Below, piece by piece: positions 1-8,262 of a stretch of DNA of 64,000 bases; the stretch's first letter is position 1, and every line of letters begins with the position of its first letter. The notes beneath the pieces were generated by a model. The model did no database searches and was not told the origin of the DNA. It worked only from the letters and a program-made list of their open reading frames with translations. The position numbers and the translations under genes were made by a program. Source of the DNA: Hygrocybe punicea (taxonomy: Eukaryota; Basidiomycota; Agaricomycetes; Agaricales; Hygrophoraceae); contig OY744466.1 in NCBI GenBank assembly GCA_963556145.1, positions 2,852,001 through 2,916,000 of the forward strand, in the 5' to 3' direction.

Positions 1-288
1 ACCCAATAAGCCCACGTCCCACCTCACCAACATATAAATTAGGATAGGGTAAACCTGCATAGAGTGTCTTAAGTCTTTATTAACTTCCTCTCTATGTGCC
101 ATCTCCCCTGTGTTGCACTATCATGCAACATGAAGCAATTTCTCAGATTAACTGCCAAATATAACTGCCTCTCAAACAGAGTGTTGACAATTAACTCACA
201 TTTGCTGAAACCTACTTATCCATGACCTTGAATGCTATACAACACTTTATCACATATAAACAGTCGGGCTTGAACTCAAGGAGGATGC

Positions 289-1628
289 TCAAAGACTTTG
301 AGCATAAATTGCCAGTACAATGTTTCTATTTTTACAGTGTCTGATATCATGGTCTGAAAATTGTGTAAGGTCAGCGTCTCTGGAACAAGAGTTGCTAGTA
401 ATCATTCCGTCATGATACCATACTTGTTTCTTTGCAGTAATAATGCGTGAGGTGAAATGATATTGACCATGATATACAACGCCTCTAAGGTCTAATGTCT
501 TTGTGCCAGTCTCTGAAACAAATTCTAGTCTATGACTGGTTTCAATGTTTTTGAATGGATACTCTAGAACAAGAATGTTTGGTGCTTCATTATAAAATAC
601 AACTTGATTCATTCTGCTGTTGCAATCAGGACATCTTCTATTGGTTTTCTGTGACAAGGTATCAACCCACTTCATGGTAGATTGTTTAATGGTGTCATCA
701 GCATGTAATACATAGCCTAGTCTGTCATCAATGGGTTCTTCTGCAAAGTCACATTGAGAACATTCATGTTGAGAAGAGGCTACAATGTCATTGACTTTAA
801 ACAACTCCATAGCCAGATTTGCCACACTGATGCCCATTGTTCCTCTAGGAAAGTCTGTAGGATTTATGTTATGCAGTGTAGTTCTAAGGTGATCTCTTAG
901 CTGTTCAAATGCCATATTCTTGTGCAACACCTGTGGAAAACCATGAGACAATGTGGTCAAATGATCATTCATGCTTCTGAATACTGTGGACCACTCTGCA
1001 TGATTGTCCTTCCACAGATTGAACAGAATCACCAACAATGAGTCATATGCACAGCTGTAGTTATTGCTATCCCAGATCAGTCCAGTTGGAGACTTAATAA
1101 CCTGTTGCTTGCTTGTGGATCCTTTGTTGACATGGTCTTTGGTGATCCGAGGCCTTTTAGCTGCTGGTTCATTGTTTGTGTCCAGTGAATGTTTTTGGGT
1201 TGAAGCAATAGCAACTGAGCCTTTTGCTGGAACAAATGAAGTTGCAATTACAGCTGCTTTCTGTTTTCCTTTGCCTTTTTCAACCAATTGCCATGGGCTA
1301 TCAGGAATTGTATGAGCCAATAGTAGTGGATCAGTTGGTGACCATTTAATAGCATTATCAGTTTTGGCTGGAACATAGTGAATTCCCTTCCACTGCTGAA
1401 AGTTTCGAAGCATAACAGAGCGTGTATCAGCATCAATGTGTTCAGGCAGAGCACCTTCATATCTGATCCTTGTAATCTCATCAAGCAATTCTAGTTCTCT
1501 AAATTCTTGTCGAAGATATCCAGAACAACCTCTAGTGATCACTTTGGTGTCAAAGCCTTGAATTATTACGGTTCCAGCAGCAGAAGCACTTCTAGACAAT
1601 GAAGAATAATATGACATGTGGTTGAAGC
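289..1628 (-). pseudogene. A1 protein C-terminus: helicase end plus USP-like cysteine protease domain
   Basis: This is the last part of the A1 Helitron protein, continuing from the helicase after the 261-bp insertion at 1629-1889. It begins with the helicase end (HMSYYSSLSRSASAAG, then the GCSGYLRQEFREL segment). A lysine-rich linker follows, then a domain resembling C19 ubiquitin-specific proteases. That domain shows a Cys box NNYSCAYDSLLVILF near residue 205 of this segment, a CSQC...CPDC zinc-ribbon-like pair near 309 and 351, and a His box (YHGQYHFTSR, then WYHDGM) near 405-425. The stop is at 289. The same domain is present in C2 and F. Fungal Helitron proteins often carry an accessory protease; that this one is a USP-type enzyme is my inference from the Cys/zinc/His order. 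It may act on ubiquitinated or SUMOylated host factors, but nothing here shows the substrate. Confidence 0.7.
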
Positions 1629-1889
1629 TGTGAAGAAAATAGTGGCCACACCAGGGTTTGAACTGGGGACCTCCCCAATACATGAGGGTAGCTCTACCAA
1701 CTGAGCTATGTGACCGGTTACAATGGGAGTTAGGATATCTAACATATACCCTAAGGCAGACCTTAGTTCACTTCTTAACCATCCGCTACTGTGTAGTGCT
1801 GTAGCTCCGGTGTTGATTAACCTGCCATTAGGTGGAACCATTGGATCTTAGCTCTGTTGAAAGTGACTACTACATCACCACTTCCAACA
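1629..1889 (-). mobile_element. 261-bp solo-LTR-like insertion with 5-bp target duplication
   Basis: This splits the A1 helicase between LNSCF and HMSYYSS. On the minus strand the insert begins TGTTGGAAGTGG and ends TTCTTCACA, so it has TG...CA termini. It is flanked by the 5-bp repeat GCTTC (gaagc at 1624-1628 and 1890-1894 on the plus strand). Removing the insert plus one repeat restores the continuous frame NSCFNHMS, which matches NSCFSHMS in C1 and F. TG...CA ends with a 5-bp duplication are the hallmark of an LTR, and a TGTTGGAA start is typical of Copia-type LTRs. It also contains a tRNA-like module, so a tRNA-derived SINE is the alternative. Confidence 0.7.
1644..1715 (-). tRNA. Degenerate tRNA-like module (72 nt), probably not a functional tRNA
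   Basis: The minus strand from 1715 has exact tRNA spacing. The acceptor arm GGTCACA pairs with TGTGGCC over 7 pairs including one G-T. The D arm is GCTC/GAGC with loop AGTTGGTA, an A-box-like stretch. A seven-base anticodon loop CATGTAT would give anticodon TGT, and a TTCAAAC T-loop is present (B-box-like). However, position 33 is A instead of T, the anticodon stem has only three good pairs, and the T stem has two mismatches. It lies inside the TG...CA insertion, so it is more likely a tRNA-derived piece or internal Pol III promoter than a working tRNA gene. Confidence 0.4.
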
Positions 1890-1894
1890 GAAGC

Positions 1895-4800
1895 AACTGT
1901 TTAAATGCACAACATTGAATGGACGTGTTTTTCCTTGAGCAGCATGAGCAGTCATTGCAAAGTTAGGAAGCACCCAGACTTGTTGTCTCTCAATGGATTC
2001 CTTCAGGTCACTGGGAAATACACACTGAATTGTCTTGGTGTTTTTTACAATGGGCACTACATTGTCAGGAAGTCCTGGAATCTGCACCAGCTTTGGAGGT
2101 TTGTCCAGTTCAACAAATAAAGTGTCAAGTACTCTTTTGCCATGACTTGCTGTCATTGACTGCCAGCCTATGACAAATCCTTCCTGTCCTTTTGTAATGC
2201 AGAGTTCAGTGGCATCATTATTGCGAAGCATCACAGGCATACGCAAACACAATGAGAGCTTTCCAGCAAAGTTATCAGTTGCAGCATGTCGCACTTTCCA
2301 TATCTCCCTTTGTGTGTCAGAGTCTATGTCACTGGATTGATGTATTGCTTTAGATTTTGACTTTGACTTATTTCTCACAGAATCCTTGTCTTTTCCCCAC
2401 TTGTCAATGGAATAGAAGTTGGTCAAGTTCTGGAGGGTGTCAGAAGCAAATCTTTCACATCCAAGAAGATTGATCTGATCCTTTTGTGAGTGAATGCCAC
2501 ATATGATGGGAACATTTCTAAAATTCTTAGAGGCAACATTGGGCTGGTCTGGACGTTTGCCTGCAATTCTGGTCCTCAAAAACTGAATATCCTGTGCAGT
2601 ACATTTGCCATAGCGCATGTTGACAAGGGCAGTTCTGAACAAAGCATCTTCAGCTGTCTGAGTCCTCTGTCTCATGTTTTCTCTTAGAATCACAACTGTG
2701 GTGACTTGATGCCAGAGTGCTTTTCCAATGGCAGTTTCCTGAGAGTGTGTGGTCAAGGCTGATGTGATCTGGGTGCCAACTGTTCCACTGTACAATGGTG
2801 CACCTCCAACTGGTGGTAACTGTGCAAAGTCTCCAGCAAATATTATGTTGATTCCACCAAATGGGATGTCATGTATATTCAAAGCTTTGGCAAGTCTGGC
2901 ACTAATTTTGTAGAGATCATGACAGGACAGCATTGAGACTTCATCAATGAAAATATAGTCAACTCCTTCTAGTCTACCTTTGAGCTGAGCAATGCCCATT
3001 GCTTCATTTTTATTTGACATGTTTGGATTGATACCTAGAAAGTAGTGATAAGTTGAACCATTGTGTTGAGCAGCAGATGTACCAGTAGGACCAAGAATAA
3101 CAAATCTGTGAGACTCATGAACATTGTCAAAGAAATCAACCAGTGCTTTGATGACTTGTGATTTTCCAGTGCCAGCGATTCCAGCAATATTCATTTTCAA
3201 CTGCTCACTACTAGAAGATGAAGCATGATTTGCAATAATTTTAAAGGCCCTTCTTTGCTCAATGTTCAAGCTAAATTTTCTATTCGTCTCTTCAATTAGT
3301 CGTTGTCGCTGTGCATTTTCAGCTCTAAAAGTTTGCATCAAGTATGATTGGTCCACAATCATCACATCATTTTCATTTGGATCAGTATATGTTTTGTGTG
3401 AAGTCGACTTTGAGTTTGCAGGAATATGTTGATTGCGCTTATCTAGTATTTCTTGTCTCTGTTCTTGAACAAGTTGTTTCCATTGAGTACCAGGTTGATT
3501 CATTTCAACTTCAAGTGGAGCAGAATTTACTGTAATAAAGCCATCTGGACATGGATCAAGCCAACCAATATTTCTGACAATGTTTTCAGTGGCATCCATT
3601 TGAGCTTTGATCAGTCTACCATGTTGACCAAGTTCAGAATATTTGTTACTGCCATATTCTGCATTATTCTTTTCCTGCTCATAATTGTCATCTCCAAAGT
3701 CACCACCATTTTGAATGTTGTCATCATCCAAATATGATATCATGTCTGAAGTCATAAATTGAGGACAAGTACCATCTAACACTGCTCCTTGTCTCAGCTG
3801 AGCAGAATAGTCATCTCGAGCATCAAGGCATTCATATCTGAGATTAAAGTTGTTCATGATTTCTAATTGTCTAATGGTAAATTCATAATCAGTGAATGCT
3901 TCATCCCATGATTCCAGTTCACTTTTCAGGTCATTGCCAGATCTCCATGGTTTGAACAGAGTAAGCATTGTGGTGCAATAGTATTCTCTGTCTCCTCTAT
4001 CACGTCTGGGCAATGAACCACCAACAAAGTTTGGAACAACAAGCTTCTTTTTTTCACAGAATTCTATGCAGTGTGATTCATATAATGGGTGATCTTCTAG
4101 AAAAAGCTTGGTATCTTCTTGTATTAACCCAGTGCTATCAGATTCGGAATCCTCTGAGTCATATTCTATGAAGTTGTTATTATCTGTGATGTTCAGATCA
4201 TCAAATTTTATGCTCAATCCATTACTGGTATGTATATGAGACTTTGAACATTTTCTGTGAATTGAAGGTTGTGTATCAGTTTCCAAAAAGTCCAATTCAT
4301 CATCACTGTTCATTTCATCATGAGGTGTTTGGATGTTTCTCTTGACTCTTTCTGCACATTGCACCCATTCATATAAATTCATCTCTTCATAATGAGCTGG
4401 TCTATAAATGTAGTCATGCACAGCAGATAGTCCTATAAATTTTCCCTTTTGATTGTGCAATACAACTTTTTCATATTCAACTTGCACATCATCATTTGCA
4501 TCTGGATTCCAAACTTTCTGGACTTCTCTCACATAGTTTCTCCAGTAGACAGGGATGAATTTGTGACTGGTATAATGGTCAGAATTGCCAAGCAGATACA
4601 TTGAAGCCATTGGTCCACTAATTTCAAGTTTTGCAGTTAAAGCATTTATGATCTGGGTGATTAGTTTTCTGGCTTTGTCTTTTCTTTTCATGGATCCTCC
4701 AAGCATTTCTGAGTTTCTGTCAAACACACTTCTAATGGTATCAAATATGCTATATGTTTTCAATCCAGGCTTTGTAATGTAGTCAGAAATATATGCTACA

Positions 4801-5177
4801 ATTGCTTTAATTGCAGTACCAGAAAGAAGACTTGTAATATCGGAATTGCAGCGAAGTAGATATGTCACTAGTGGTGTCAACGTATTGATCCATGCTTCAC
4901 CCTTCTTCATATTCAATGCACCAGTTTTTGGGTCTACTTGTGTTGATTCAAACAAAGGTCTGGGAAATCTAGCTTTGCATTTACCATGCTTGTTCATGCA
5001 ATTGGGTCTGTCTTTTCTCTGGACTTTCTCATTGTTAGAACTATTTCTGCCACAATTATGAACATTGGAGCATAAAATCAAATGATCAACAGTGTTTGCA
5101 AATATGTCCCACCATGAATTGAGCTGTTTGCAATTGTTACAAATTTTGTTCTTTACATCATGCAAAATTTGACACAT
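1895..5177 (-). CDS. A1 protein, Pif1-type helicase part
   Basis: An open stretch of about 1,094 codons encodes the helicase module of the Helitron protein, which unwinds DNA ahead of rolling-circle strand transfer. The N-terminal third has a Cys-rich stretch (ICNNCK near residue 14; CMNKHGKCKARFPRP near 62-75) typical of the region joining Rep to helicase in Helitrons. Pif1/RecD-type motifs follow: Walker A AGTGKSQVIKAL near residue 666, Walker B IFIDEVSML near 740, AGDFAQLPPVGG near 780, and the late motif FAMTAHAAQGKTRP shortly before the break. The first 25 nt overlap the upstream Rep segment in another frame, so a 1-nt shift separates the two halves. I found no GT-AG intron that would repair this. 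The 3' end is cut by the LTR-like insertion. The encoded product would be nuclear. Confidence 0.85.
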
Positions 5178-6925
5178 AGATGTGCTTCAGGCAAAGTCTG
5201 AGTGGGATCATTACACTCTTCTTGTTGGTTCACTTTAGCTTTGACTTCTTCCATAGTTCCAGTCATAAATTCACCAATATGTACACTTTCCAGATACTCA
5301 ACAAATGCTTGCTGAAAGTCTGAGTTGGGATCTATTATTTTGTCTCTGATTTCTTGGGGTGACAAACATCCTTTGAGCCATAGTAGCATGTGCATGTGAA
5401 GTGTGAGACATCCTTGTTGCTCCACTGTGCCATAGTATGCCTTGGTGTCACCATAAAAGCCAGAATGCTTTGAACCAACTCCCAAGACATGTTTGATAAA
5501 GAGTTCTACCATAAAGTGAAAGAATCTAGCACCAGCCACAGGATTTTCTGCAATAAGTCTGTAGCGCTCATCATACCCTCTAAGTTCAGGGGTGAATGTT
5601 TCTTTTGTATCAGCATAATATAAGGAGAGTGGGTGCATATTATCTGCAGGTGAAAATGTAATAAACCAAGAAGGTGCACCTGCAAAGGACATCAGAGACC
5701 AGACCTCATTTCTCATATATTTCTTGTTTGTGATTGATCCTTTAACATGACTGCCTACATGATCAATATCTTTGATTAATTGGAAACATAGCTTCTCTTC
5801 ATCAGTTTCTGGAGTGACATGTTGACCATCTTCCATTTTTCTAGCAATGTTATTCAACACTCCAAGATCAACATCCATCAATCTTTGTGAAATGTGTTCA
5901 AATTTTGCTTTTTCAGCTAATAAATAGCCACCTGTTGTAGAGTCTTTTATTTGCTCATGGTTAAATGCAATCAATGGAAAGTGGGGATCTTTCTGAAACC
6001 TCTTGTCATAATACATTAACAAGTGTCTCTTGTGTTTGATTTCAGAAATCTTGCTTTGAATCAGTGAATTGCCAATTCCACCAAGTCCATAGGGAAACAA
6101 CCATGGCATCATTTGAGGGAACAACTGAGGATTATTGTAGATGGATTGTGGATCACTCTCATGTCCAATTGCCAGGATCTTTTTATTATCCATCAGATGT
6201 CTCAAGGCAATGGCTTTGATGGCTTTGATACTTTTGGTAGAGTACTCTTCACCAGTCAGACCATGAACTACAAATGAACACATGCCAGTCTCAGTTCCTT
6301 CTTCCTCTTCCATGTCATTAACAGCAGTAGCTTCTGGGTTTTTGTTGACAAAGGATTGTCTGTACTCTACCACAACTGGTATGTCATTCTCAGGATACTG
6401 CTTCAAGTTTTCTTCTGAAATCTCCAAGTCAAAATAGTCACAGTGATTTAGTTTTAACCAGTTCAACGCAGTGGCGACTTTATTTCTCCTAACAAGCAAT
6501 GGTGTACGCTTAAAATCAGATTTTGTAGGCTTACATGGTCCAGTATAAATAAACGCTAGCACTTCATCCAACTCATCAACAGGTGGGGGTAAAACATCAT
6601 AAATCTTGGGAGTTGGATTGGAAAATGTAATGGCATTTGCTCTCATTTTGTGCATTCCTGAAGAAACTCGAACTATGCATCTATTGTGTCTCACTCTAGC
6701 AATTAACAGTTGTTCTGCATAAGACAAATTAGTCAATTCATTAGGAATCTGCCCAAGCCATAAACCATTTGCCAGAGACATAGCTGGGCATTTTCCTTTC
6801 ACCAAAGACTTGTAACACTTCTTGCAAATGCCATGGAGATCTTTAATTATTATAGGGCTATCTGAAGAAACAATTGGATCATCTATTGAGAAGCGCTCTG
6901 TTTGAGTGATGCCAGCTTGTTTCAG
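5153..6925 (-). CDS. A1 protein, DUF6570 and HUH Rep nuclease part
   Basis: This continues the N-terminal segment after the A' insertion. It starts with ICKKCYKSL (a zinc-binding CxxC), followed by LANGLWLGQIP, RVRHNRCIVRVSSGMHKMR and PPPVDELDEVLAFIYTGP, the pattern of the fungal DUF6570 domain. Then comes the Helitron_like_N Rep domain (FPQMMPWLFPYGLGG; KRHLLMYYDKRFQ; FNHEQIK) with the HUH motif LTLHMHMLLWLKG. The candidate catalytic tyrosine is in FVEYLESVHIGEF. Rep would nick and rejoin single strands at the element ends. The frame ends at TGATG near 5153, where the helicase frame takes over one base away; this is either a disabling frameshift or, less likely, recoding. The mid-gene position makes any internal start irrelevant. 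Confidence 0.85.
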   Translation of the reverse strand: MKQAGITQTERFSIDDPIVSSDSPIIIKDLHGICKKCYKSLVKGKCPAMSLANGLWLGQIPNELTNLSYAEQLLIARVRHNRCIVRVSSGMHKMRANAITFSNPTPKIYDVLPPPVDELDEVLAFIYTGPCKPTKSDFKRTPLLVRRNKVATALNWLKLNHCDYFDLEISEENLKQYPENDIPVVVEYRQSFVNKNPEATAVNDMEEEEGTETGMCSFVVHGLTGEEYSTKSIKAIKAIALRHLMDNKKILAIGHESDPQSIYNNPQLFPQMMPWLFPYGLGGIGNSLIQSKISEIKHKRHLLMYYDKRFQKDPHFPLIAFNHEQIKDSTTGGYLLAEKAKFEHISQRLMDVDLGVLNNIARKMEDGQHVTPETDEEKLCFQLIKDIDHVGSHVKGSITNKKYMRNEVWSLMSFAGAPSWFITFSPADNMHPLSLYYADTKETFTPELRGYDERYRLIAENPVAGARFFHFMVELFIKHVLGVGSKHSGFYGDTKAYYGTVEQQGCLTLHMHMLLWLKGCLSPQEIRDKIIDPNSDFQQAFVEYLESVHIGEFMTGTMEEVKAKVNQQEECNDPTQTLPEAHLCVKFCMM

Positions 6926-7250
6926 ACTTGTTTAGTGGGCCAGTGCTGTGCATGGCATGAACGAGTTCTTTTTTTCCCCTCCTGATTTTCATCATAGCAA
7001 CCTCTCACCATAGCAACATAAAAAGTAGAAGAAAAAACCTGCATAGCATGTCTCAACTTCCTCTCCCACTGTCATGTCTTCTTTGCTTCATCATCATGCA
7101 ATACTCTCAGCCAAAAAAGAGAGCAACACAATACATCAACTGTCAAATACAACTGTCTTTAAACAGTATGATAACAATTGACTTACATTTGCTAAACCCT
7201 ACTTCTCCATAACCTTGCTGCACAACAGATGATAACATGAAGACAGCTGT

Positions 7251-7293
7251 GCTTGAGTGGGCCAATGTTGCATATGGCATGAACAAAGTCTTG
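7251..7293 (-). repeat. Fossil 3' terminus inside A'
   Basis: The plus-strand text cttgagtgggccaatg, then ttgcatatggcatgaac, resembles the active terminus acttgtttagtgggccagtgc...gcatggcatgaacgag base for base with scattered changes. The same relic lies at 30490-30530 and 61158-61200 in the other A' copies, always internal to the working 3' end. Confidence 0.6.
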
Positions 7294-7564
7294 TTTCTGT
7301 TATTGAATTTTTATTTGTATGATTATTACAAACATCAATAAGTGATTTTGCTTGAAATATATAATTAGTATATAATATATACAGCGATATCACATTGAAT
7401 TATATGTTTTAAGTAAAAATATCATTATATCATCTGAGTTACACTAATTTCTGCTTATATGGCTGATATTTCCATATATAGTAATGGTGGTCATATGTGA
7501 CTATGACTCCTGTGATCACCTTGAAATTTAGGATATATGGTATAAAATTACCTTATATGGTTAG

Positions 7565-7930
7565 ACTGGTCACATGTGACTATTACCATTGCAATCAGCA
7601 AAAAATTTGCTATACAATATCAGAAATTGCCTTATATGGTTAGAGTGGTCACATGTGACTGTCACATGTGACCCGACATGATAATATTAGGCAGCAGTTC
7701 AATTTTCAGCTGAATCTGATAAGAATTAAGGCCAGGATAAATATTTTGAATATAATTGTATTTGTGTAATGAATATGATGAGCAGTATGTGATTTAGCAT
7801 ATATTATGCAAAATTACCATATATGGTTAGACTGGTCACATGTGACTGTTACCATTGCGATCAGCAAAAAATTTGGTATATAATATCAAAAAGTACCTTA
7901 TATGGTTAGACTGGTCACATGTGACTGTCA
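7565..7930. promoter_or_regulatory. Array of GTCACATGTGAC palindromes in the A-family 5' region
   Basis: The perfect 12-bp palindrome GTCACATGTGAC occurs at 7569-7580, 7648-7659, 7661-7672, 7835-7846 and 7914-7925, mostly within a longer repeated context TATATGGTTAGACTGGTCACATGTGACTG (two overlapping parts). It recurs in the 5' parts of the other A-family elements, for example 13504-13515 and 13583-13594, and around 17626-17790, 30728-31080, 56530 and 61393-61830. A regularly placed palindrome in non-coding sequence suggests a protein-binding site, for transposase or a transcription factor. The function is inferred. Confidence 0.5.
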
Positions 7931-8262
7931 CACCTTGCCCGAAATGTTGATATTAGTCAGCAGTTCAATTTTCAGCTAATTCCAATGAGAACTGAAGGGT
8001 GTATGAATATTTTGAATATAATTGGGAGGTAATTTGTCTTGTGTAAGACATCCCATATTTGGATGCTTATGTAAGCCACTCCAAACATGGCCCAGATTTT
8101 ATGTTACATTCCAACATAAGAAGTAGATTCATATCTCTTGCCCAAAAAAAATTTCTCTATAGGCGGTGCAAAAACATTAATGAATTAATTAATTAATTAC
8201 GAACCTTCACTGAACCAGGTCTGATAAAGAACGAGTCTTTTAATAAATTAAAAGAACTCGTA

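Larger units (their letters stand above)
6926..8262 (-). mobile_element. Non-autonomous A' element, 1,337 bp, inserted in the A1 gene
   Basis: The 5' end is TACGAGTTC at 8262 (minus) with the family A hairpin and an ATTA tract. The 3' end at 6926 reads AACTCGTTCATGCCATGCAC..., GGCCCACTAAACAAGT on the minus strand. There is no coding capacity. Near-identical relatives lie at 30163-31491 and, 5'-truncated, at 60892-62042. The host frame reads ...LNLSC before and LKQAG after the element; intact copy A2 reads LNLSCLKQAG. Insertion therefore fell between T and C with no net duplication. An internal degraded copy of the 3' terminus lies at 7251-7293. Confidence 0.85.

Noticed and set aside
289..1628. 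OTU-type protease label for the C-terminal domain
   Set aside because: The Cys box is followed by paired CxxC motifs and a late His box as in C19/USP enzymes; the OTU order (Asp-x-x-Cys early, short domain) does not fit well.
1644..1715. Functional tRNA-Thr (anticodon TGT)
   Set aside because: Position 33 is not T, the anticodon and T stems contain mismatches, and it sits inside a small insertion; kept only as a tRNA-like module.
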